A DNA stretch of 45,434 nt. Origin: DASPTT01 sp035623275 (GTDB lineage: Bacteria > Actinomycetota > Acidimicrobiia > Acidimicrobiales > UBA8190). Positions 15,469 through 23,608 of this stretch are shown here, in pieces (positions within the stretch are counted from its first letter, which is position 1; each line of letters begins with the position of its first letter). Location of the stretch: the NCBI GenBank assembly GCA_035623275.1, contig DASPTT010000001.1:1-45434 (forward strand). Direction: 5' to 3'. The notes under the pieces were generated by a model. That model was not told where the DNA came from, did not search any database, and saw only the letters and a list, made by a program, of their open reading frames with translations. Made by a program: the position numbers and the translations under genes.

Positions 15469-15752
15469 GGCGCGAATTGCCCCGACCACGGCGCCGTGCC
15501 GAGCGCCGGCAGCCACGAGTGGTTGCGGTCGGTGTGCATGGGCTGCTCGTAGTCGACGGGGCCCGAGTACTTCGCACTGGCCTGCGCCTGGTACAGGCGG
15601 ACGTCGCGCGTGCTCAGGGCGCGCTCGGCGAAGTCGATGATCGACGGGTGCACACAGAGCCGGTCGAGCACCCCCGAGGAACCGGAGGGCAGGACCCAGC
15701 ACTGTCCGTGCCCGGTGTCGACCTCGGCGTGGGTGGCGAGCCGCGCGCTCAC
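15465..15752 (-). CDS. Short phytanoyl-CoA dioxygenase (PhyH)-like fragment
   Basis: A 95-residue reading frame matching only an internal part of PhyH-type Fe(II)/2-oxoglutarate dioxygenases: HPSIIDFAERAL, RLYQAQASAKYSGP, then YEQPMHTDRNHSW, which holds the HxD iron-ligand pair. Full enzymes of this type are about 300 residues with a distal His and a 2-oxoglutarate Arg; both are absent, and the N-terminal region is also short. It can hardly be an active dioxygenase alone. Yet the frame is clean and linked at both ends by 4-bp GTGA overlaps, to the DUF6295 gene upstream and the reductase downstream. Either a deletion derivative kept in register, or a small protein with a new role. Called CDS rather than pseudogene because of the coupling. 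Confidence 0.6.
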   Translation of the reverse strand: MSARLATHAEVDTGHGQCWVLPSGSSGVLDRLCVHPSIIDFAERALSTRDVRLYQAQASAKYSGPVDYEQPMHTDRNHSWLPALGTAPWSGQFAP

Positions 15753-16018
15753 ACCGCCGCCGGCTCCGCTCCGGGAAGGCGCGCCAGGGTGGCCAGGATG
15801 GCCTCGGCCAGCGCACGAGCCGAATCGGGGTCGAGCTCGGCCGCCACCCGGTACCCAGGCCCGCGCCCGGGGTTCATCAGGTCGATGTTGAGGGTGTGGG
15901 CGTCCGGGGCGTGCACCGGGTGGTCGAAGTAGACGGACGCGTCGGTCAACGCGAACCACCCCTCGGCCCCCTTGCCGCTCCCCCGGATGCGCAACCCGGT
16001 GGTGTCGTAGGTGCACAT
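15749..16018 (-). CDS. DUF6295 family protein
   Basis: An 89-residue protein recognisable as DUF6295 by MCTYDTTGLRIRGSGKGAEG, then WFALTDASVYFDHPVHAPD and HTLNIDLMNPGRGP. The function is unknown; the size and composition suggest a small single-domain beta-rich cytoplasmic protein. GGGAGG lies eight bases before the ATG. It starts 27 bp after the dienelactone hydrolase gene and its TGA overlaps the GTG of the PhyH fragment, so it is the second gene of an operon. The enzyme neighbours suggest a role connected with small-molecule oxidation, but this rests on context only. Confidence 0.8.
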   Translation of the reverse strand: MCTYDTTGLRIRGSGKGAEGWFALTDASVYFDHPVHAPDAHTLNIDLMNPGRGPGYRVAAELDPDSARALAEAILATLARLPGAEPAAV

Positions 16019-16045
16019 GACAGAACCTCCCGTCGTCCCGGAGGA

Positions 16046-16786
16046 TCAGCCGGCGAGGTGCCGGCCAAAGAAGTCCCAGATCCGCTCCCAGCCCTCGTTC
16101 GCCGCAGGTGCCCGGAACGAATCGCGCTGCGTGTTGAAGAAGGCGTGGCCCGCGCCCTCGTACATGTGGAACTCGAATTCCTTGCCGCGCTCGGTGAGGA
16201 TCTTCTCGAGCTCCGCCACCTCGTCGGGTGTGGGGAATTGGTCGTCGGCCCCGAAGAGGCCGAGCAACGGGCACGACAGGTCCGCGGCCAGATGGGCGAC
16301 CGGGCCGATGCTGGCCGGCGCCCCCTGCGGCGGCGCATGCACCACGAAGGCGCCGTAGCAGTCGACGGCGGCGTCGAGCTGCAGGCGGCACGCGGAGAGG
16401 AACGACTGGCGGCCGCCCGAGCAGTACCCGATCGTCGCGACCTTGCCGTTGGCCAGCGGCAGGGATCGCAGGTGGCGGAGGGCCCCCTCGACGTCGCCGA
16501 CCAGGCGATCGTCGGGCACCCCTCCCAGGGCGCGCACGGTGGCGGCGGCGTCGTCGGGGCTCGCGCCCGGCGCCTCGCGCCAGTACAGGTTGGGACACAC
16601 CGCCAGATACCCGTGCGCGGCGAAGCGCCGGGTGATCTCCTTGGTCCCCTCGTCCCAACCGGGCATGTGGTGGATCACGACGACGCCCCCCGCCCGCTCG
16701 ACGTCGAGCGGCTGGGCGAGATAGGCCTGGATCTCGTCGTCGCCGGCGCCGGCGATCATGACGTTCTCGGCTCGCAGTGCGTCCAT
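16046..16786 (-). CDS. Dienelactone hydrolase family protein
   Basis: A 246-residue alpha/beta hydrolase of the dienelactone hydrolase type, with a cysteine nucleophile in GYCSGG (C122), the acid in GADDQF (D181 or D182) and the histidine in GAGHAFF (H214). The N-terminal VVVIHHMPGWDEGTKE carries the oxyanion and Glu region typical of the family. Likely reaction: hydrolysis of a lactone or ester in aromatic or other carbon compound breakdown. The start is well supported by AGGAGGG six bases upstream; TAGACA at 16811-16816 (minus strand) is a candidate -10. It is the first gene of the operon that continues with DUF6295, the PhyH fragment and the reductase, and it diverges from the MFS gene. 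Confidence 0.93.
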   Translation of the reverse strand: MDALRAENVMIAGAGDDEIQAYLAQPLDVERAGGVVVIHHMPGWDEGTKEITRRFAAHGYLAVCPNLYWREAPGASPDDAAATVRALGGVPDDRLVGDVEGALRHLRSLPLANGKVATIGYCSGGRQSFLSACRLQLDAAVDCYGAFVVHAPPQGAPASIGPVAHLAADLSCPLLGLFGADDQFPTPDEVAELEKILTERGKEFEFHMYEGAGHAFFNTQRDSFRAPAANEGWERIWDFFGRHLAG

Positions 16787-16915
16787 GGCGCCCTCCTGGG
16801 TTCGGGTGCATGTCTAGCGGGAGACGACGCCGCCGGGCTGCCCGGCGTCACCCGCCCGACGGGCCGTGACCTTCAGCCCTGGTCAGCCGGGCGTCGCCGG
16901 GGTACCAAAGACCTG

Positions 16916-18592
16916 GTGACCCCGCAACCCGCCCCGACGCCCGCCTCCCCGCGCGCCGGCGCACCCCCCGGCGACCCCGACGCGGCCCGGTGGTCGGCGC
17001 TCGTGGTGCTGTGCTTCTCCATCCTCGTCGTGAACCTCGACAACACCGTGCTCAACGTGGCCCTGCCCACACTGGTCCGGGACCTCCACGCCACCTCCAC
17101 GCAGCTGCAGTGGATCGTCGACGCCTACGCCCTGGTCTTCGGCGGGTTGCTCCTGGTCGCCGGGAGCCTCGCCGACCGGGTCGGACGCCAGCGGACGTTC
17201 CTGGCCGGGCTGCTGGCGTTCGCCGCCGGATCGGCGTGGGCGGCCTTCTCGGGGTCGGTGGACGTGCTGATCGCCGCCCGCGCCTCCATGGGGGTCGGCG
17301 CCGCGCTGATGATGCCGTCGACGCTCGCCATCATCACCAACCTCTTCACCGACCCCGACGAGCGCCAGCAGGCCATCGGCTTCTGGGCGGGAACCAGCGG
17401 CGTGGGCTTCGCGCTCGGGCCCGTGGTGGGCGGCCTGCTGCTCTCCCACTTCTGGTGGGGATCGGTGTTCCTCATCAACGTCCCCATCGCCCTCTTGGGC
17501 GCCCTGTGCGCGCTCTTCTTGGTACCCGACTCGAAGAAGGCGCGCGCACCCGCACCCGACGTCCTGGGCGCGGTGCTCTCGATCGCGGGGCTGGGCCTGG
17601 TGCTGTGGTCCATCATCGAGGCACCGGTGCACGGATGGAGCTCCGCCATCGTGGTGGTCCCCGGTGCCGCCGGTCTGGTCGTCCTGGCCGCGTTCGCGGC
17701 CTGGGAGCGGGCGAGCACGCACCCCATGCTCAACCTGGCCTTCTTCCGGGCGCGCAGCTTCTCGGTCGCCGTGTGCTCCATCGGGCTCGGCGCCTTCGGC
17801 CTGATCGGAGCGCTGTTCCTCCTCACGCAGTTCCTCCAGTTCCAGCTGGGCTACTCCCCCCTGGCCGCGGGCGTGCGCATGCTCCCGGCGGCGGCCGCCC
17901 TGGCCATCGTCGCGCCCTTGTCGGCCGCGCTCGACCGCGTCGTCGGGGTGAAGCTGACCACCGCAGCCGGACTGCTGGTCGCCGCCATCGGCCTGTGGCT
18001 CACGTCCCGCGCGTCGGTGGGCGTGACCTATGCCCAGATGGTCCCGGGTATGGTGCTCATCGGCTCGGGCGCGGCCTTGGTGATGCCCACGGTGTCGGGC
18101 TCGGTGATGGCCTCGGTCCCCCGGGGCGACACCGGGGTGGGTTCCGCCACCAACGGCACCTTCATCCAGGTCGGCGGCGCCCTCGGGGTGGCCGTGATCG
18201 GCAGCCTGCTCAACACCCGGTACCAGGACCACATGACCACCGCGCTCGCGCCCTACCGCGTCCCCCACGGCGTCGCCGAGACCATCCTGGGCTCGATCGG
18301 CGGTGCGCTGGCCGTCGCCGCCCGCCTCGGTGGCGCACTCGGCGCGTTGCTCGCGCACGCCGCGCACGCAGCCTTCATGAGCGGTGCCGACCTGGGTCTG
18401 CGCGTGGCGGCCGCCGTCGCGCTCGGCGGCTTCGTCCTCGCACTGGTGGCGCTGCCGACACGGCCGGCGCCCGCGGTCGTCGAGGGGGCCCCGGGCACGG
18501 CGCCGGGCGAGGCGGAGGGGACCGCCGGCGTGGGAGCCGCCGGCGCGCAGAGGACGGGCGCGGCCACGGCGGGCGCCGTGCCGCGCCGGTAG
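16916..18592 (+). CDS. MFS transporter, DHA2 (14-helix drug:H+ antiporter) family
   Basis: A 558-residue transporter with 14 predicted helices. The family signature is strong: NLDNTVLNVALPTL in helix 1, QWIVDAYALVFGGLLL, the loop motif GSLADRVGRQRTF, and GFALGPVVGGLL (antiporter motif C) in helix 5. It should export a drug or metabolite using the proton gradient. A Gly/Ala-rich polar tail of ~45 residues ends the protein. The GTG start has no ribosome binding site; TACCAA ends 7 bp before it, a weak leaderless-type promoter. Eight bases separate its stop from the serine hydrolase start, so it probably heads an operon with that gene, the GH65 enzyme and the stress protein. Confidence 0.92.
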   Translation: MTPQPAPTPASPRAGAPPGDPDAARWSALVVLCFSILVVNLDNTVLNVALPTLVRDLHATSTQLQWIVDAYALVFGGLLLVAGSLADRVGRQRTFLAGLLAFAAGSAWAAFSGSVDVLIAARASMGVGAALMMPSTLAIITNLFTDPDERQQAIGFWAGTSGVGFALGPVVGGLLLSHFWWGSVFLINVPIALLGALCALFLVPDSKKARAPAPDVLGAVLSIAGLGLVLWSIIEAPVHGWSSAIVVVPGAAGLVVLAAFAAWERASTHPMLNLAFFRARSFSVAVCSIGLGAFGLIGALFLLTQFLQFQLGYSPLAAGVRMLPAAAALAIVAPLSAALDRVVGVKLTTAAGLLVAAIGLWLTSRASVGVTYAQMVPGMVLIGSGAALVMPTVSGSVMASVPRGDTGVGSATNGTFIQVGGALGVAVIGSLLNTRYQDHMTTALAPYRVPHGVAETILGSIGGALAVAARLGGALGALLAHAAHAAFMSGADLGLRVAAAVALGGFVLALVALPTRPAPAVVEGAPGTAPGEAEGTAGVGAAGAQRTGAATAGAVPRR

Positions 18593-18600
18593 GGTCCGCG

Positions 18601-19881
18601 GTGACGATCCGGCCGGCCGGCGGAACCCGGGGCACGACCGTCGAGGACGGCGCCCCCGGCTGTGTGAGCGGCGAGGCCCACCCCGCGTTCGCACCGGCGG
18701 TCGCGTACTTCGGCCGGCTGTTCCACGCGGCGAGCCGCAGCGGTGGCGCGTTGTCGGTCCGGCTGCACGGACGGCCGGTGGTCGACGTGTGGGGCGGGTT
18801 CGCCGACTCCGGCCGCTTGCGGCCCTGGACCCGCGACACGGTGACGATCTGCTTCTCCACCACCAAGGGCCTGGCCTCGAGCGTGGTGCACCGCCTGGCC
18901 GACCGGGGCCTCCTCGACTACGACGCGCCGGTGGCCGAGTACTGGCCGGAGTTCGCGGCAGCCGGCAAGCAGGCCATCACCGTCCGACAACTCATGAGCC
19001 ACCAAGCGGGACTGCACTCGGTGATCGGCCTCGTGGACCGGCCCGAGGACCTGCTCGACCATCTCGGGCTGGAGGAACGCCTGGCGGCGCGGCCGGCCGA
19101 CCCGCTGCCCGGTCATCCCGGGTACCACGCCTTCACCTACGGGTGGCTCATGGCCGGCCTGGCCCGGCGGGTGACCAGCCTGGGCATGGCCGAGCTGGTG
19201 CGCCGGGAGCTGGCCGATCCCCTCGGCGTCGAAGGCCTCGGGATCGGCACGCCGCCCGAGGGGCTGACGCGCTTCGCGCCGCTCATCGGGCGCACGCCCC
19301 CCGTGCGACCGACGCCCCCGCTGGTGACCGAATGGAGCCGGCGGTCGATGCCCACCCTCCTGCGCGTCCGCCCCACCCGCCGGTTCTTCGAGGCGCTGTT
19401 CATGCCCCAGTTCGACCAGCTGCTGCGCGGACCGGCGCCGGCGATCCTGGAGACGGAGATGCCCTCGGTCAACGGCGTGCTCTCGGCCCACGGGCTCGCC
19501 GCCCTCTACGGGGTCATCGCCGCCGGCGGCCGGCACCAGGGCGAGCAGCTGCTCTCGCCGGCCACGGTGGCCGCGCTGAGCGAGGTCCAGACCCGGGCAC
19601 GCGACGCCGTCATCGCCATGCGCATGAACTGGCGCATGGGGTACCACCGCGCCGGGGCCGCGGGGTACCGGGGTGACACCGCCTTCGGCCACTACGGGTT
19701 CGGGGGCTCGGGCGGCTGGGCCGACCCCGCGACGGGGCTCTCCTTCGGGTTCGTCACCAACGACCTGCGCCTCATCCAGGCCCCCGTGGGCGGCGACCAG
19801 CGCATCTTCCGCCTGTCGGGACTGGTGCTGCGCAGCGCGCTCTCCCTGCGGGGCGCGTCGCGCGGGAGCATGGAGGCGTGA
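18601..19881 (+). CDS. Serine hydrolase, beta-lactamase (class C/EstB) fold
   Basis: A 426-residue serine hydrolase of the PBP-like, EstB/class C beta-lactamase family. The nucleophile motif is S86-T-T-K89 (ICFSTTKGLAS), the second motif is Y180-G-W (HAFTYGWLMAGL, as in esterases of this family), and the third is HYGFGGSGG near residue 365. No signal peptide is seen, so it is probably a cytoplasmic esterase rather than a secreted beta-lactamase. The GTG start lies 8 bp after the transporter's stop; TAGGGT, which includes that stop codon, lies 5 bp before it and could be an internal promoter. Its own stop overlaps the GTG of the GH65 gene (GTGA). Confidence 0.9.
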   Translation: MTIRPAGGTRGTTVEDGAPGCVSGEAHPAFAPAVAYFGRLFHAASRSGGALSVRLHGRPVVDVWGGFADSGRLRPWTRDTVTICFSTTKGLASSVVHRLADRGLLDYDAPVAEYWPEFAAAGKQAITVRQLMSHQAGLHSVIGLVDRPEDLLDHLGLEERLAARPADPLPGHPGYHAFTYGWLMAGLARRVTSLGMAELVRRELADPLGVEGLGIGTPPEGLTRFAPLIGRTPPVRPTPPLVTEWSRRSMPTLLRVRPTRRFFEALFMPQFDQLLRGPAPAILETEMPSVNGVLSAHGLAALYGVIAAGGRHQGEQLLSPATVAALSEVQTRARDAVIAMRMNWRMGYHRAGAAGYRGDTAFGHYGFGGSGGWADPATGLSFGFVTNDLRLIQAPVGGDQRIFRLSGLVLRSALSLRGASRGSMEA

Positions 19882-22856
19882 ACGGAGGGCGTCCCGCACT
19901 GCCGGCCCTGGTGGACCGGCGTTTCGAGGCCGTGCTGGTGTGGAGCAGCCGGCCGGATCTCGGGCCGGACACGGCGCGCGCGCTCTCGTCACTGCACCGC
20001 GCCGGCGCCGCCGTCGGCGTCCTCGCACCGATCTCGCCCACGGTCCTGTCCGACCGGCTGGCGGACGAGATCGAGCACCCGCCGCTGCTCATGGCCGACA
20101 GCTCGGGCAACGGGGGCATGGTCCTCGGGAGCTCGGCGCTGCGGCCCGCCCGCTCGCCCGACCACGGCGCGTCGCTCCGCGCGCTGGAGGCGGCGGGCGC
20201 GTCGCTGGCGGAGCGGCTGGCGGCGTTCGGGCTCGACGTCCCCGTCTACCGGCACCCCGACGGCCGCCCACGGGTGACGCTGGACGTCATGCCCGGCCTC
20301 GGGCTCGGGACCGTGTCGCCGGCCGCGGCGCGCGCGGCGCGTGCCGAGGTCCGGCGACTGCTCGGCGCGCGCGGCATCGGGGGGGTGGGCGACCTGGCCA
20401 CGCTGGCCGCCCAGGTGGCACGCGACGCGGGGATCGAGGATCCGCGGGTCCTCGTCGACGGCGGCACGGTGGAGATCGCGCTCGTCGACGCGGGCGACGT
20501 GGCCGTGGCGATGGTCGAGGAGCTCTGGCACCGGGGCGTGGACCCGCAGGCCGTGCTCCTGGTCATCGACGGCCTGGCCGGCTTCCCGCGCCGGCCGGTC
20601 CCCCTGGTGGACCTCGACCTCGGGGCCGTCACCTCCGTCCTGGTCAACGGCGCCGGAGCCGCCGCACCGCCCGGCGTGTTGGCCCTGGCCGGCGGCCGTG
20701 CCCGGATGCGACAGCTCCTGGTCGACCAGCGCCGGCGCCGGGAGCGACGGACGCTCCCCGCCCCCGTGTTCCGCGACGGCTGGTCGCTCATCGTCGAGGG
20801 CGACGGCCGGGAGGAGCGGGTCCACGGGGCGATCCTCACGTTGGCCGACGGCCGCATCGGCATGAGCGGCTCGCTCGTGGCAGTCGACCCGGCGAGGCCG
20901 CCGTTCATGGTGGCCGAGGGCGTCTACGACGGCCAGGGGACGCGGACCCACCTGCTCACCGGTCCGGTGGCCTTCGGGCTCGGCGGGCTCGACGGCGCCG
21001 ACCACGAGACGGCGCGCCGGGTGCTCGACCTGCGCACCGGCGTCCTGCACGAGCGCTTCGGGCGGCCCGGCACCGTCGTCGAGAGCGTGCGCTTCGTCTC
21101 GATCGCCCGGCCCGCCACGGCGGTCCTCCGGGTGCGACATCCCGGCGCGCTGCCGGCCGGTCCGGCCCTGCTCCCGCCCGCCGACGACCCGGTCCACGAC
21201 AGGGGCCGGCGGCGCCAGGTCAGCTGGATGCGCGTCGCCGGGTCGACGGGCGGGATCGCGGCCGCCGCCACCGAGCGCAGGACGCGTCGGCAGGGGGCCG
21301 CGGGTGGAGACGAGCACGTCGTCGACCGCGTCGCCCTGTACCACCCGGACCCCGAGGAGCTTCCCGACGCCGAGGCGGTGGTCGAGGCCCTCGGTCCCGT
21401 CGCCGCTCTCGGCTTCGAGCGGCTGCTGGCCGAGCACCGCGAAGCGTGGGCGAGGCGGTGGCACGCGGCCGACGTGGTCGTCGAGGGCGACCACGAGCTC
21501 CAGCTCGGCGTCCGCTACGCGCTCTTCCACCTGATGGCGTCGGTGGCCGACACCGGCGAGGCGGCGGTAGGCGCCCGGGGGCTCACCGGTACCGGGTACA
21601 GCGGCCACGTGTTCTGGGATGCCGACACCTTCGTCCTGCCATTCCTGGCCGCCACCCACCCCGCCGCGGCACGGGCCATGCTCGAGTACCGCATCCGGCG
21701 TCTGCCGGCGGCCATGATCGCGGCACGGGCCGCGGCACGGGCGGGGGCCCGCTACCCCTGGGAATCGGCGCGCACGGGCGAGGACGTCACCCCCATCAGC
21801 GCGCGCGACCGCGCCGGGAAGCTGGTGCCGATCCGCACGGGGCAGCTCGAAGAGCACATCGTGGCGGAGGTGCCATGGGCCGCCGCCTGCTACGTGGACT
21901 GGACGGGCGACGAGGAATTCGCGTGCGGTCCCGGTCGGCACCTGTTGGTGGAGACCGCCCGCTATTGGGCCTCGCGCATCCGCGTCGAGCCCGACGGCAG
22001 CGCGCACATCTACGGGGTCGTGGGGCCCGACGAGTACCACGAGCCGGTCGACGACAACGCCTTCACGAACGTCATGGCCCGGTGGAACCTCCGCCGGGCG
22101 GCCGAGGCCGTGGCGCTCGGCGAGGACGTCGGCGAGGCCGAGTGCAGGCGGTGGCTGGCGCTGGCCGAGGCCCTCGTCGACGGCTACGACGGCGACAGCG
22201 GCGTGTACGAGCAGTTCGCCGGCTTCCACCGGCTGGAGCCGCTGCTCATCGCCGAGGTGGCGCCCCGTCGCCCGATCGCCGCGGACCTCCTCCTCGGCGC
22301 CGAGCGCACCCGCGGCGCGCAGGTGGTCAAGCAGGCCGACGTGCTCATGCTCCACCACCTCGTCCCGGACGAGGTGGTCCCCGGCAGCCTCGAGCCGAAC
22401 CTCCGCTTCTACGAGCCGCGCACCGCCCACGGGAGCTCGCTCTCCCCCGCCATCCACGCGTCGGTGCTGGCCCGCGCCCAAGAGCTCGACGCGGCCCTGG
22501 CGTCGCTGCGGCTCGCGGTGCGCATGGACCTCGACGACCTCACCGGCTCCACCGCGACGGGCCTGCACCTGGCCACCATGGGCGGTGTGTGGCAGGCCCT
22601 CGCCCACGGGTTCATGGGCCTTCGGCCCCAGGGCGACGTGCTGCGGGTCGACCCCGTCCTCCCCTCGTCGTGGTCGAGCCTCGAGATCAGGGTCCGTTTC
22701 CGCGACGTCGCCCTGGTCCTGCGCAAGGAACACACGCTCCTCACCGTGTCCGCCGACGGACGGGTCTCGCTCGACGTCGGCGGTCTGGCACTCGAGATGG
22801 GACCGCAGACGTGCACGTTGCGCCGCCGCGGGCCGAAGTGGGAGGTCGTCACATGA
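19878..22856 (+). CDS. GH65 phosphorylase with N-terminal degenerate HAD domain
   Basis: A 992-residue fusion. Residues ~295-985 are a glycoside hydrolase family 65 enzyme (maltose/trehalose/kojibiose phosphorylase group): an N-terminal beta-sandwich, an (alpha/alpha)6 barrel with SGHVFWDADTFVLPFL, the general acid E719 in GPDEYHEPVDDNAFTN, KQADVLML, and the phosphate-binding HGSSLSPAIHA. It should split an alpha-glucoside with phosphate to beta-glucose-1-phosphate. Residues ~15-285 resemble a class IIB HAD phosphatase (trehalose-6-phosphatase-like), but the catalytic motifs are lost: the DxD site reads WSSRPD (22-27), the motif III Lys is A205 (VDAGDVA), and motif IV GDE is IDG (230-232). 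This part is therefore probably structural or regulatory. The start overlaps the previous stop by 4 bp and its stop overlaps the next start. Confidence 0.9.
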   Translation: MNGGRPALPALVDRRFEAVLVWSSRPDLGPDTARALSSLHRAGAAVGVLAPISPTVLSDRLADEIEHPPLLMADSSGNGGMVLGSSALRPARSPDHGASLRALEAAGASLAERLAAFGLDVPVYRHPDGRPRVTLDVMPGLGLGTVSPAAARAARAEVRRLLGARGIGGVGDLATLAAQVARDAGIEDPRVLVDGGTVEIALVDAGDVAVAMVEELWHRGVDPQAVLLVIDGLAGFPRRPVPLVDLDLGAVTSVLVNGAGAAAPPGVLALAGGRARMRQLLVDQRRRRERRTLPAPVFRDGWSLIVEGDGREERVHGAILTLADGRIGMSGSLVAVDPARPPFMVAEGVYDGQGTRTHLLTGPVAFGLGGLDGADHETARRVLDLRTGVLHERFGRPGTVVESVRFVSIARPATAVLRVRHPGALPAGPALLPPADDPVHDRGRRRQVSWMRVAGSTGGIAAAATERRTRRQGAAGGDEHVVDRVALYHPDPEELPDAEAVVEALGPVAALGFERLLAEHREAWARRWHAADVVVEGDHELQLGVRYALFHLMASVADTGEAAVGARGLTGTGYSGHVFWDADTFVLPFLAATHPAAARAMLEYRIRRLPAAMIAARAAARAGARYPWESARTGEDVTPISARDRAGKLVPIRTGQLEEHIVAEVPWAAACYVDWTGDEEFACGPGRHLLVETARYWASRIRVEPDGSAHIYGVVGPDEYHEPVDDNAFTNVMARWNLRRAAEAVALGEDVGEAECRRWLALAEALVDGYDGDSGVYEQFAGFHRLEPLLIAEVAPRRPIAADLLLGAERTRGAQVVKQADVLMLHHLVPDEVVPGSLEPNLRFYEPRTAHGSSLSPAIHASVLARAQELDAALASLRLAVRMDLDDLTGSTATGLHLATMGGVWQALAHGFMGLRPQGDVLRVDPVLPSSWSSLEIRVRFRDVALVLRKEHTLLTVSADGRVSLDVGGLALEMGPQTCTLRRRGPKWEVVT

Positions 22857-23605
22857 CCAGCGTCATCGCCGCCATCGACAATTCTGCCGCCGCCCGGCCG
22901 GTGCTGTCCATGGCCAGGGCGGTAGCCGAGGTGCTCCGCGCCGAGCCGATCGCCGTCCACGTGCTCGAGGACGGCGACGCCACTGCCCAGGCGGTGGCCA
23001 AGGCCGGGGGCACGCGGCTGCACGTGCTCAAGGGCGAGCCGCTCGACGAGCTGGAGCGCACCGTGAACGAGGGCGACGTGGTCGCCCTGGTCCTCGGCAG
23101 TCGCGACGTGGGCGGCGGGGGCGGCGCCCGGCCTGCCGGGCATCTCGCCCTGCAGCTGGCCGGCCGGACGGACAAGCCCGTGATCGCGGTGCCGCCCGAT
23201 GCCCACCCCCCGGAGCGCATCCGCACGGTGCTCATCGCCATGGAGGGCACGCCGGGCAAAGCCCGGGCGCTGAACCGGACCATCGAGCTCTCGTCGGGCG
23301 TCGGGCTCGAGATGACCGTTGTGCACGTCGACGAGGAGGTCCCCAGCTTCACCGACCAGGTCCAGCACGAGACCGAGGCGTACGCGCAGGCCTTCCTGGC
23401 CCGTCACGTGGTGGGCGCGCCCGTGGCCACCCTGGAGCTGCGGATCGGGATCCCCGCCGTGGAGGTCCTGGCCCTCGTGGAGGAGCGCCGGCCCGACCTG
23501 GTGGCGGTCGGGTGGCCCCACAGCGGCTCCCCCGAGCGCGGCACGGTGGTGCGGGAGATCCTGGCGCGCAGTCCGGTGCCGGTGCTGCTCGTGGCGGTGT
23601 CCTGA
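22853..23605 (+). CDS. Universal stress protein (UspA family), tandem domains
   Basis: A 250-residue protein of two Usp-like halves. The first (about 1-120) starts VIAAIDNSAAARPVL and ends PVIAVP. The second (about 125-250) starts RTVLIAMEG and ends with VAVGWPHSGSPERGTVV and SPVPVLLVAVS, similar to the ATP-binding end of Usp folds. The first half is shorter and its nucleotide-loop region is a Gly-rich run, so ATP binding there is doubtful. The ATG overlaps the GH65 stop (ATGA) and has GGGAGG seven bases upstream, so the two are tightly coupled. Linking a stress protein to disaccharide phosphorolysis suggests stress-dependent use of a storage sugar such as trehalose or maltose. It converges with the phosphoglucomutase gene with only 3 bp between stops. 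Confidence 0.85.
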   Translation: MTSVIAAIDNSAAARPVLSMARAVAEVLRAEPIAVHVLEDGDATAQAVAKAGGTRLHVLKGEPLDELERTVNEGDVVALVLGSRDVGGGGGARPAGHLALQLAGRTDKPVIAVPPDAHPPERIRTVLIAMEGTPGKARALNRTIELSSGVGLEMTVVHVDEEVPSFTDQVQHETEAYAQAFLARHVVGAPVATLELRIGIPAVEVLALVEERRPDLVAVGWPHSGSPERGTVVREILARSPVPVLLVAVS

Positions 23606-23608
23606 CCG

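Noticed and set aside
19989..22733. 914-residue minus-strand frame opposite GH65
   Set aside because: Antisense shadow of a gene with strong GC3 bias; no recognisable domain.
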